64,000 nucleotides of DNA, taken from NCBI RefSeq assembly GCF_052162025.1, contig NZ_CP197401.1, forward strand, positions 3,162,001-3,226,000, in the 5' to 3' direction. This document shows positions 44,384 through 54,100 of the stretch, in pieces. Under the pieces are notes generated by a model. It was not told the DNA's origin, did not search any database, and saw only the letters and a program-made list of their open reading frames with translations. How positions within the stretch are numbered: position 1 is the stretch's first letter; every line of letters begins with the position of its first letter. Source of the stretch: Methylobacter sp015476545 (GTDB taxonomy: Bacteria > Pseudomonadota > Gammaproteobacteria > Methylococcales > Methylomonadaceae). The position numbers and the translations under genes were made by a program.

Positions 44384-44440
44384 TATCTTGAATTGTTAAA
44401 GAGGCTATCTTGAATTATTAAAGAAACTATCTTGAATTGG
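44384..44440. repeat. Tandem 22-bp repeats upstream of the fic gene
   Basis: Two full units and a half: TATCTTGAATTGTTAAAGAG, its neighbour TATCTTGAATTATTAAAGAA (each plus two bases) and a third TATCTTGAATTGG. The 22-bp period equals two helical turns, so a repressor could bind the same face at each unit. Located 95-151 bp before the fic start. No other gene is seen between 44290 and 44690; a short - strand stretch ending FICGGCGATA (near 44525) may be the tail of a lost zinc-ribbon protein. Confidence 0.6.
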
Positions 44441-44694
44441 TACCGTTATCTTTATAGATAGTTGCTATTCTCGGCTATCATCCCTTTCTCGTAGTTAGCG
44501 CAGACAATCTTCAATTCAGGCTTTCCTCATGCTGTCGCGCCGCAACCTCCACAGATAAATTTGGTCTTGTTCTTGGCCTTGCTCTTGCCGGCGTTGGCTT
44601 CGCCCCACAATTCGACGTAGGGCACAACGAAGGGTTCTGCCGCAAAGTTTAGCTCAAGGCGAAGAATGCCTGCCCTGGAGGCAGAACTATTCTG

Positions 44695-45180
44695 CTAACG
44701 CCATAAGCTACTGATAGGATCCAGCGGCACGTAAGTCCCGCCCACCTTGAGCACGGCGAGCAGGCTGATCACCAGCTCGAAGCTGCGCTCAAGCCTGATC
44801 GCCCTGTCGTCGGGCTTCACGCCTAGACTGCGCAGGTAGTGCGCCAGGCGGTTGGCTCGGACGTTCAGTTCGGCGTAGACCAGCCCCTGATCCTCGAACA
44901 CCAGCGCCAGCGCATCGGGCGTATTGCCCACTTGCACCTCGAACAGTTCGTGGATGCAGCAATCCTGGGGATAGTAGGCCTGGGTGGCGTTCCAGTTGTA
45001 CAGTACGCGTTACCGCTCAGCGTCAGGCAATACGCCGATCTGGTGCATGGCAGTGTCCGAGGCGGTGAACAGGTTTTCCAGCGCTGTGTGCATCAAGGCG
45101 CACAGCCGTTCCGGCGCCACCCCGTCGACAGGGTTTGCACCGTCAGCGAAAACCCTGTCGCCCAGATCATCAACGGTTAA
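44695..45180 (-). pseudogene. NRPS fragment (condensation end plus adenylation start)
   Basis: The - strand reads LCALMHTALENLFTA and IGVLPDAER, an in-frame stop, then RVLYNWNATQAYYPQD and IHELFEVQ. It continues into the adenylation core A1/A2 region YAELNVRANRLAHYLRSLGV and LLAVLKVGGTYVPLDP, and stops there. This is the typical junction between condensation and adenylation domains of a nonribosomal peptide synthetase. The internal stop and loss of both sides show it is a relic. Confidence 0.82.
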
Positions 45181-45371
45181 CACTGTCGGTTAGTTGCTGC
45201 GCTCTTCGCCCGATAAGCCGCATCCAGTGCAGACAATTAAACATTGTTTATAGCGCGAATAGTGGGTGCCGAAAGCCGCCTATCACTTGCAAAAGTGCCC
45301 CCCATAAGCGACCCCACAAATGACGTTTAAAGCTTTTTGAATCTTTAACTATTTGTAAGTTATTAATTCAA

Positions 45372-45416
<45 letters not shown>

Positions 45417-45593
45417 TTTAGGTGATTAACTGTCCGAAACCGTCCAATCGCATCCAAATAATTTCTATTATCAAATAAATATCAGTAACTTATAGATTTG
45501 TATCGACTAAAGATGTACAATAAGATCCGATAAAATCTATTAATCTGTTATCACGAATGTTATCACGAAAACTCCAGTGTGTTCGGAACCCGT

Positions 45594-46940
45594 ATGGCGA
45601 TCAACAAAATTTCAGCAGCAAAATTCAAGAATCTTCAACCTGCCGATAAGGATCAACTGATCTCAGATGGAGACAGCTTATTTATTAGCGTCCGATCAAT
45701 AAAAAACGGCGGAGCCAAATCCTTTCGCATGGCCTACCGAATCAATGGCAAGCAGCGTTGGATTACCCTAAAAGCCGACTCCCTAGCAGCCGCAAGATTG
45801 GAACGGGACACCTATAAAAATTGGCTTTTGCAAGGTAAAGAACCCGATATAGAACGAAATCTTGAAATCGAGCGACAACGTGCGAGACAACTGGCTGAAC
45901 AAGAAGCGCTAGCTAAGCTCAATACCCGATTAACCGTCAACGATTTATTTATTCGCTGGCATGACATTGCGCTGGCAAACTATAAAGAGCGAAATGAGAT
46001 CGTCAGGATGTTCAATAAAGATGTCCTACCCATTCTGGGCGGGCTCTTTGTTGAAGACGTTCGGAAAAGTCATATTACCGCCGTTACGGATGCATTGCTA
46101 CTCCGAGGGGTAAATCGCATGGCTAAACGTATTCTGGGACTCATGCGCCAGATGTTCAGGTTTGCAGTAGATAGAGACATTTTGGAAACTGATCCTACAG
46201 CAAAAATTCAAAAATCGAAAATTGGAGGGAAAGATGTTGAGCGAGATCGAGTGTTAAGTGAAGACGAAATCAGAGCATTAGCCGAAAAGATGCCAGATGC
46301 CGGCTTCATGAAATCAACGGAATGTGCTATTTGGATTGCCTTAAGCACTTTATGTCGAGTTGGAGAATTGTCAAAAGCTCGCTATAACGATATAAATTTC
46401 GAACAACGAATTTGGAATATTCCTGAATACAACAGCAAAAACGGCAAGGCGCACTTTATCTATCTATCAGATTTCGCGTTAGCTCAATTCAAACTATTAC
46501 GGTCTCTGAGGACACAAGATGTTTGGCTATTTCCAAACCATGACGGAATCAGCCATGTGAGCGAAAAATCCATTAGCAAACAATTGGGAAGCCGTCAAAG
46601 TGTAACCATTTTAACAAATCGATCAAAAAATAACCAAGCATTGGTCATGCCCGGTGGCAAATGGACTATGCACGATTTGAGACGAACCGGTGCGACGCTT
46701 ATGAGCGCAATGGGCATAAGCCCGGATGTTATCGAGAAGTGTTTAAACCATACGGAAGAAAACAGAATGAAGAGAATTTATCAACGCTATGATATGAAAG
46801 CTGAGCAAAGGAATGCTTGGCAATTATTAGGTGATAAACTTAACGAATTAACACTACAAAAACAAACGATTGAAGATGATTCATTATCATCCTTTTTTTC
46901 AAAGATTGATATGTCAACACTAATCAGGGCACATCGTTAA
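45594..46940 (+). CDS. P4-type tyrosine integrase of a genomic island
   Basis: A 448-aa site-specific recombinase. The N-terminal DUF4102-type domain (ISDGDSLFISVRSIKNGGAK, about residues 22-41) is followed by a SAM-like core-binding domain and a catalytic domain. Catalytic residues: Arg in LSTLCRVGELSKAR (about 262), His/Arg in MHDLRRTGATLMS (about 361) and Tyr in RIYQRYDMKAEQ (about 402). The start can be GTG 45579 or ATG 45594; I prefer ATG. It lies directly beside the tRNA-Pro fragment, its likely attachment site. A/T-rich codon use compared with the EPS region agrees with transfer. Confidence 0.93.
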   Translation: MAINKISAAKFKNLQPADKDQLISDGDSLFISVRSIKNGGAKSFRMAYRINGKQRWITLKADSLAAARLERDTYKNWLLQGKEPDIERNLEIERQRARQLAEQEALAKLNTRLTVNDLFIRWHDIALANYKERNEIVRMFNKDVLPILGGLFVEDVRKSHITAVTDALLLRGVNRMAKRILGLMRQMFRFAVDRDILETDPTAKIQKSKIGGKDVERDRVLSEDEIRALAEKMPDAGFMKSTECAIWIALSTLCRVGELSKARYNDINFEQRIWNIPEYNSKNGKAHFIYLSDFALAQFKLLRSLRTQDVWLFPNHDGISHVSEKSISKQLGSRQSVTILTNRSKNNQALVMPGGKWTMHDLRRTGATLMSAMGISPDVIEKCLNHTEENRMKRIYQRYDMKAEQRNAWQLLGDKLNELTLQKQTIEDDSLSSFFSKIDMSTLIRAHR

Positions 46941-47400
46941 TCGGCTCGATACCGCAATTTGTAATAAGTTGGTGACAGATAACCCTTGGGAATAGAACCG
47001 CACTCGGCTGTAAACACTTCGAACTCTTCAAAGGCAATTTATTTAGCCTATTCTCGAGTTCGAGAGGTCTGCAAGTGAATCAATTCGATTTTCAAGAGAT
47101 GAAAGAAGCTTTCTGCCATCAAATTATCCTGGCCATTGCCTTTACGGCTCATGCCCTGACGGATGCCATGCTATTTTAAACGCGTCCGGGAGCTTTCAGG
47201 AACCTGCGGGCTGCCGCGGCTGGTATGTCGCGATGAGCCTTTATCCAGCTTACGTTTCCAAAGAGCCATCAGTAAGGCACCGTTGACTAGCTGGGCATGC
47301 ATATTATCGACCCTCGACCACACGCCCACTTGCCGAGTGTATAAATCAATGACCACCGCCAGTTATCGTTCAGACGGCTAAAGAACTTCGGGGCCGCGTT
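46941..47400 (-). pseudogene. IS3-family transposase (orfB) relic
   Basis: The - strand from about 47365 reads VIDLYTRQVGVWSRVDNMHA, then LVNGALLMALWKRK. After a frameshift comes HGIRQGMSRKGNGQDNLMAE with SFLHLLKIELIHLQ, a stop, and FEVFTAECGSIPKGYLSPTY near 46960. These are the second and third DDE blocks of IS3 OrfB. It is broken by stops and shifts. No intact gene lies in this 538-bp gap. Confidence 0.78.
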
Positions 47401-47478
47401 AGCGACCCCCGTATTGCCACTTTGCGCGGCTCATAAACTAAAGCCCCTGGCTTTGCCGAAGGGTATTTACGATTGCGA

Positions 47479-49179
47479 TTAGAAAAACGGGATATGGCTT
47501 CGTTCGACTAGCTCTTCAAATTTATAGTAGCTAGGCAAGAAACAAATAATAGGTCTTAAACCTTTTGCAAATATAATTTGAAGATTTTTTGGCAACTGCA
47601 TAACTTGTCCAGCTGTCAATAGCGGGATGGAATGCATTGCTGATGAAATTGTTTCCGAATTTGTTTGGCTGCAAATATTACCCCAGTTCCAATTTTGCGG
47701 ACCTTGTGATCTGGAATTCGAAGTGTTGTAAGAAACTACGTACACCTCACCAAGATGTTTACTGACAAACTCTGCCGTATCCAGATCGTTTACCCCAAAA
47801 AAACATTTAAACTCGGAGTTTGCGAGAATGGTTTGAGCCGCATCGCCATAAACCGAAAAAAGTTGGCCTATGTTTTGACAAAAAGTAAGGAATCGAACCC
47901 CATATCCAGCTGCATAGGCGTAGTAGTCTTCGATGATGTCCATACGACCCAACTGTGGGAATTCATCCAACAAAAAAAGCACGGGTGGAACATCTTCGCA
48001 GTTTGCGCTCTTATACGACTCACGTAACTGATATAAGGCCATCCCTACCATAACGCGAAGCAGCGCTCGCCCCATGGCAAGTTTTTCTGGGGGAATGACC
48101 AAATAAAAACTGACATTTCCTTCCCTTAAAGCCGCGAAGTCAAATCTATTCGCCCCCGACTCGGAATCTTCTAAAACCTCTAACGGAAGATAGGTCGCGT
48201 TTTGAATTGCTGTCATTGACCAAATCCGAGTATGGTACTCAACTGTAACCCTGACCGAATCAAAATATTTAGGGTTGTCTTCCGCACTACCTATAAGTCC
48301 GTCTGCAAAAAGCTTTACCAACCGCCTATTTGACGCACTCATTTCTGCCAAAAGCCTCTCCATATCCATTCCCCCTAAAGAGAATAAACGCCGGACCTCC
48401 CCCATACTCCGTTCATGAACTTCATATTTTTCGCCATCCGGATTTAAGTTAGCGGTGTGAACGTGGTAAATAAATGCAATAAGCGCATTTTCGGCAGAAG
48501 CATCCCAAATTGGTTCGCGTGCATTGCTATTTGGCACGATCAATAACCTGACCAACTCTAGTATGAAATTTTCTTCAGCAATTAAGTCTTGTAACGAAGG
48601 ATCGACCAATGCTCCTTTTGGAATAAATGTAAAGAGATTAATTTTATATGTATCGACATCGAAGGGCGCAAAACGAATGACTTTTTGCTTAAGGTTTTTT
48701 GCCCGGTAACCGGCTGAACGATCATAAATTTCCCCTTTAATATCAAGAATAAAAAGTGATCCAGGATAATCCAAGGCGTTATACATGACATGCGAGCTGC
48801 TTTTCCCTGACCGGGTAGACGCACTAACGAAAATATGACCATTACCATCCAGTAAAGAACCTTGAGCATCACCATAACTCAAAGGGGTTCTTGCGTGGAT
48901 GTTTTTCGGTTCATAGGGATTAAATTGCAAGATACCGATAACTGGACATGCTTTTCTTTTTTGCCCCGAGTCAAGAAGCCCGCTCCGTTGCAATTCATTT
49001 CCCGTCAAAAAATATCCATTTTTTAAAATATCAGAATTTATAGACGTACTATCGAACAGCGTATTTGCGCATAGTTCACTACCTAATGAATTACGATAAA
49101 AATAATCGCTATTCAGTTTAGCCAAATCGTACTTTTTCCGTTCATGACACAGTTCAACGTAATGAAGCTCGACATTCAT
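47479..49179 (-). CDS. TraG/VirD4-like type IV coupling ATPase
   Basis: A 566-aa P-loop ATPase. Walker A is VSASTRSGKSSS (Lys at about 126), followed by SLFILDIKGEIYD (about 143), and Walker B is VLFLLDEFPQLGRM (about 406), the signature order of T4SS coupling proteins that bring DNA or effectors to a secretion channel. The usual N-terminal transmembrane helices are absent from this frame, so it is either a soluble variant or lost its anchor. No relaxase or VirB gene is visible nearby. It may be a leftover of the island's transfer module or serve another purpose in the island. Confidence 0.88.
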   Translation of the reverse strand: MNVELHYVELCHERKKYDLAKLNSDYFYRNSLGSELCANTLFDSTSINSDILKNGYFLTGNELQRSGLLDSGQKRKACPVIGILQFNPYEPKNIHARTPLSYGDAQGSLLDGNGHIFVSASTRSGKSSSHVMYNALDYPGSLFILDIKGEIYDRSAGYRAKNLKQKVIRFAPFDVDTYKINLFTFIPKGALVDPSLQDLIAEENFILELVRLLIVPNSNAREPIWDASAENALIAFIYHVHTANLNPDGEKYEVHERSMGEVRRLFSLGGMDMERLLAEMSASNRRLVKLFADGLIGSAEDNPKYFDSVRVTVEYHTRIWSMTAIQNATYLPLEVLEDSESGANRFDFAALREGNVSFYLVIPPEKLAMGRALLRVMVGMALYQLRESYKSANCEDVPPVLFLLDEFPQLGRMDIIEDYYAYAAGYGVRFLTFCQNIGQLFSVYGDAAQTILANSEFKCFFGVNDLDTAEFVSKHLGEVYVVSYNTSNSRSQGPQNWNWGNICSQTNSETISSAMHSIPLLTAGQVMQLPKNLQIIFAKGLRPIICFLPSYYKFEELVERSHIPFF

Positions 49180-49374
49180 TTTTTCTTTACCTTCAAAAAT
49201 TTTAAGTTAATAAATATGAGCTTCGACTGCACTGAAAACATGTAATAAACAAGGGAAAATTCAAAAAATAATTAAAAATCCACTTCAGATAAAAAATAGT
49301 GAAGCTCTTAACAGAGTTACTACTAAAAAAGGTTTATCCCTCTTATCAATCACTATAAGAGGGATTTACTGTTA

Positions 49375-49593
49375 TTATCTTTTATCCGCCTGCTTCTTTT
49401 GCCATTCGATGATTTCATGCAAAATCCAAACAACAGAAGAACGCTTGAGATCAGGAAATAATTTAATCGGCTTTGGAAAAGTAGAATCGAAATACCTTGA
49501 ATTTGGATTTAATCTTGCGTAAAGCGTACTTCGAGATATTCCCAGCCTTTTAAGGACCTTGGGTAATCTTAAAAATTGAATTTCAGCATCCAT
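49375..49593 (-). CDS. AlpA-family helix-turn-helix regulator
   Basis: A 72-aa protein matching the AlpA/excisionase-like pattern: FLRLPKVLKRLGISRSTLYA (HTH, residues 6-25), FPKPIKL, and a VWILHEIIEWQKKQ tail. Such proteins switch on integrase or act as recombination directionality factors in P4-like islands. The frame runs to 49743, but GGAG just before ATG 49593 and the conserved start favour the short form. It is probably divergent in role from the ATPase gene 195 bp downstream, and its partner is likely the integrase at 45.6 kb. Confidence 0.85.
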   Translation of the reverse strand: MDAEIQFLRLPKVLKRLGISRSTLYARLNPNSRYFDSTFPKPIKLFPDLKRSSVVWILHEIIEWQKKQADKR

Positions 49594-49743
49594 TGGCGCT
49601 CCAAAAAGCCGCCTGTGGGCTAATTCAATATCATTAGACGTAGTTAGACCGCAGGCATGTTGAGATAAAGGTTCAAAAATAGCGCCTATTATTGGCGAAT
49701 TATAAAATCCACTAAAGAGTGGTTTGAGTGATCTACTCGGCAT

Positions 49744-50094
49744 CCTACCGAGATTCAGCCCTATCTCAACTGCCGCAAGGAAGGATGGCTAAAGCCATTT
49801 TGCGACGGTAAACAACTGGCCGAGCATCTTGCTCAAAGCCATTGCTTTTGTATAAATTAACCCATTCCAATTGCTGAAGCGGGAGCACTGGTAGAAAAAC
49901 TGTACCAGCTGTATCAATTAACAAATATTAGTATTTAATAAAATCAAGAAATACTTGACCCCTTAATTACAGGAACAAATCTAACCACAATACATCCGCT
50001 CTGTCAATAAAAACTCTATATGAACAAACTGAGCAATTTTGCTCTTTGCCTCTACTATCAATTTACATTTTGTCCTGTTATTAAACTTTTTCGA
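49744..50094. other. Intergenic, no gene recognised
   Basis: A/T-rich DNA between the AlpA gene and an IS relic. A short + strand stretch (near 49755-49860, reading IQPYLNCRKEGWLKPFCDGK) looks coding but is too short to place. Confidence 0.35.
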
Positions 50095-50324
50095 TCACAT
50101 ATATTTCCTTTCCCTGATGGCCGCCTCATAAGGTTCCAGCAGAGCCCGTCTGTAACCACCAATTGACTTGCCTTGAATACCGCTCGTGTTTTTCCAGAGT
50201 TGATGCACTCTAGAGACAAAGGAGGGGCTGACTTGATAGAGCGCGCTGACTTCGCGCGTCGTTTGCCGCTGTCAACAGCCTTTGCGACACGTAGGCGCAA
50301 GTCTTCTGAATTAGGTTTGGGCAT
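50095..50324 (-). pseudogene. IS630-family transposase N-terminal relic
   Basis: Starts MPKPNSEDLRLRVAKAVDSG, the N-terminus of IS630 transposases. After a frameshift it continues SALYQVSPSFVSRVHQLWKN and then IGGYRRALLEPYEAAIRE, the HTH and linker. The catalytic domain is missing and a stop follows. Confidence 0.72.
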
Positions 50325-50589
50325 CTTCAGTCATTTTCACTCAATGAAGCCCCATTTTAGCAATACAGCTTGATCCTAAGTAACAGATAAATGCTCTAAT
50401 TCCACGTCTGATCGTTTCGCAATCGTATGTGGATATTTTTTGTCTCCTTCTCTGTACTCACCGCTTCCCTTCATCGATCCCATGCCTGATGATGTTGGTG
50501 ACTTACGCGTATTTTTCAATTCAGGAGTTCGTTTTATGACTATGTAATGTCCTATTTGCTTTTCCCATCAAGTCGTCAGTTTGGATCGT

Positions 50590-51136
50590 GGTACAAAAAT
50601 GGATAGGGTGATCGGTATGATCGATGGTGCGGCTAGCGATGTGCCGGGCACAGCATCAGGAACAGCGACCGATGCTCGAATTATGCCGTTCGAAGGATGG
50701 TGGCAGGGAGACCTCACTGATAGCGGGCCTCAAGGCGTGGGAAGAGGAAAATCTTCGGCTCAGAAAGGGTGGCAGAAGATCAACCAAAAGCCAAGATCAT
50801 CAAGGAAGCCTGAGAAAATAGGCGTAACGCCATCTCGCTTCGGCGAGATGGCGCAGAGAATGATTCAGGCAAAGCGACACAATCTTCGCGTCGTGCGTGC
50901 GACATGGAGCATTATCCAGACAGGCTACCGCTATGCGCGCCAACGCTTCGTTGAGAGCAGAGATTGCCGATGGATTGATGAATCTGGCCAACCATCAGAA
51001 GCACTGGGGGATGAGCAATTGTTACTGGTATTTATGGAACGTCAAAGGCTCTCGCTGGAGTTATAAACAGGTTTACCGCATCTACCGAGAAATGGAGCTC
51101 AACTTACTAAGGATCAAGCCTAAATCGACTATTTAA
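50590..51136 (+). pseudogene. IS3-family relic (orfA and orfB pieces)
   Basis: Around 50700-50820 one frame reads SLIAGLKAWEEENLRLRK followed by KAKIIKEA-like sequence, the leucine-zipper region of OrfA. From about 50930 another frame reads HQKHWGMSNCYWYLWNVKG, then YKQVYRIYREMELNLLRIKP, the start of OrfB. Several frames are mixed and ends are not found. It stops 2 bp before the DruE-like gene end, so it landed right behind the defence locus. Confidence 0.72.
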
Positions 51137-51138
51137 TT

Positions 51139-54100
51139 CTAACGCTCTTTAATAAAAACTTGTGTCGGAAAATCTTTATGATTCCTTATTTTCAATTCAC
51201 TGACAATCGACATCATATCTTCTGCTTGCTCCAATGCTGAGGCGAGGTTATCGAAATATGGCGGTTTAACATCACATCCCCAATAGCCTACGCCTTGATC
51301 AAAACGAAGTGTGGTAACCTTTCCTGATCGCCAGTTCAATTGCATGATTCGTCCGTGCTGTGTATCAATTGATATTTCTGCAGCACAGGTCTCATCCATT
51401 GCCGCAAAATAAGCCTCCATAACTGCTAATCGCAGACTGTCATCCAGCCAATCGGCAAAGAGTCCGTGTTTTTGATAAGAATCTCTTGTCGATTTGGGTG
51501 CTGAATCGATATGAAGTTTCGGGTTGTTCCAACTGGTTTGCAAAATTTGCTTTAATCCATCGATCAACTCCGCAATTAAAATCACCGTCCATGGGGAGCA
51601 TAAATAACGGTCTGAATAATAAATACTCAGCAATTCATCGTTATTTTGAAGGTGCTGTTGTAAGGGGATGTGGCGCTCTGTCATTAGTCGCCAGAATTTT
51701 TGCGCAAATTCAGTCAATTTTCCATTGCATTCCGCCAAAACTTCAATTTCCACATCACTTGGACCCATTTTTGGTTTTAGCTGGGAGAGTTCCAGATAGC
51801 GTCCGATCGGAATCTCTGGATAGTCATTTGCATAGAGCAAGATATTTTCCGCATCATCAAGCCAGTTCACAGTTGGAATTGCCGATTGAAGGCGAGTACA
51901 GGCAAACGTTTTATATCTATCCGAAGCAAACGTCTGAGCAATCACGGAAGCGGCATGATTAGGCACGCGTTTATCGGTCACGGCGGTTTTTATACCCAAC
52001 CGGTACAGCACCCATAATTCTTCCTTCACTACGTCTGATAGTTTTCGTTCTTGAGTTTCGTTTATCAGTAATACCACTTGGGCGTACTGGCTTTGCCAGC
52101 GAGAGAGAGGTTCTCGCAAAGCACTAAGAATTTCCCACGATGAAGGCTCGCCATGCAAAAAAAGATGCAGCTTTGTCGCTCCTTGGGCTGCAGCCTGGCG
52201 GATTTCGGTGAACAGCGTTTCCGATGTATAGCGGGAGCTTTCCCCTAACAACATTAAATCGTCCGGCAAAGCCAAAGCTCGAATAAAATCCTCCGTTAAA
52301 AAAGCCAATGCCAGTTGACGATCCATATGATCAATGTGAAAACGTGTATCGAAACCCAACAGGCAGTTTTGACAAACGCTTTGGCAAGTACAATGAAGGT
52401 AATGTCTAGCTCTGTTAAATAACGCTGCAAAATCGTGGTGCGCGGACGAGGCAAAACCGGCGCCTCCACTGCATTTGTCATACAGCACGATAGTAGCTAC
52501 TGGATAAGTGTACTCGGCAAGTTTGGTCGGTTTGACGGTGTAACCCAACTCTTCGGCATTGATGCCTAATATATCTGCGAGCGCTTGTCTGAAAGCAACT
52601 GCCAATGTCCAGGCAATTTTATTGTCATCCACAGAGGCATTATTGAGAAACTGTTGTTCGCTCCGGTGCTTTAAATAAAGTTCTAATACATCAGTATGAT
52701 AAACATATCCCAAATACAGATTCGGTTTGATAGCAAATTCGCTGTCATTGCCACTGCATTGAGCATGTTCTTGACCTTCTGCTTTGCCTCTTAAGCGGTT
52801 ATGAGGTTTTGCTTTTGTAAAAACTTCCGGTAATTCGTTTTCCGCAGTCATTGAATCAGCACGCCCGCAATGCCAACATAATGCATATCCGTGTCCATGT
52901 TCACCGGCGCTATGATAAAAAATGTCCCCTTGATTGCCGGAGCGGAATAATCCCAATTCCGGATTGGGCAAAGTCCGGATACAGTCTTTCGCTGTCACCC
53001 AAGGTTCTTTGAACGGAACAAAGTGTTGCCGGGAAATATTCGTACTCGGCGATTCATAAAAATCCACAGCAAATCCCGCAGGTTCAATAAATTCATGCTT
53101 ATGCTCAGGGTTCAACGACCAGCCGCATTCGTGACAAACCGTACTGGAATGGCTGCTCAAGGCATGGTCAATCGCGCCGCAGTGGTCACATCGCCATGCT
53201 GTCATCAGCTTTTGGGTTTCATTATTCTTGCTTTCAGGTTGATGCCAGCTTAACGCCAAGCCTGCCGAACGATACACCAAACCATTCAAAACAATATCGT
53301 TTCCCGGAGCGTATTCACGGATCGCGATCGATAAGTCGCGGGTCGGTTTATCGCGGACACGGCGTAGATTGTCTTCTCGATCTTTTTTCGGTTCTGGACT
53401 ATTGGGTTTATAGTCATGAATACTGTAAGGATCAAAATAAGCAAGGCCAGTTGGAAATCCGTAACCGGGCAGAAAGCCGCGTGTGGCTAGTTCGGAGAGC
53501 AAATACTCCCCTTTCAGTCGCTGCAAATCCCTTGTCACCCGCTTTCTATAAGGGTCATTTTCAGAAACGCTCGCACTCAAGGCATTTAATTCAGTCTGCA
53601 ACGGCTCATATTCCGATAACCATTGGTCTCGGATGGAGTTGATCGTGAGACCCGATTGTTGCATAAGGTTGGCGAGTTTAGTTCCTGCCAAAACTGTGCC
53701 GTTGATAACGTTCAACAAGCCTTGTTCTAAATTCCCCGGCATTTTTAATTCACATTCAGCAAGCCACGAACAGAATCGCTCCACTTGCGAGTAGCTGTCA
53801 TCGCCTTGACAAAAAAACCAACCGCATTCGAGCTTGGTATTTTGCTGCTGACTCACTGCAATGATTTGCTTCAGGAAATAGCTTAAAATCAACGAATTGA
53901 CATGTCGTTGAACGATTTTACTGCTGTTGAGCGTGATGTAAGGTGATTTGATCTGTGTAGTAAAAGGCCATAATGGGCTATAGAAAACTTGGCGTTCGTG
54001 CGGATTATCCTTGCATAAGGTAAACGCCAACGCACGATTTTCCTGACGACGACCGGCCCGGCCAGCACGTTGTAAGTAATTGGCTGAATGCGGCGGCACA

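Noticed and set aside
44384..44440. CRISPR array
   Set aside because: Units are 22 bp in direct tandem without spacers, and no cas genes are in the window.
44839..45323. Small + strand frames around the NRPS relic
   Set aside because: Antisense to clear condensation/adenylation sequence and without ribosome sites.
50581..51066. 161-codon + strand frame as a gene
   Set aside because: It mixes pieces of IS3 OrfA and OrfB read partly out of frame; it is a relic, not a gene.
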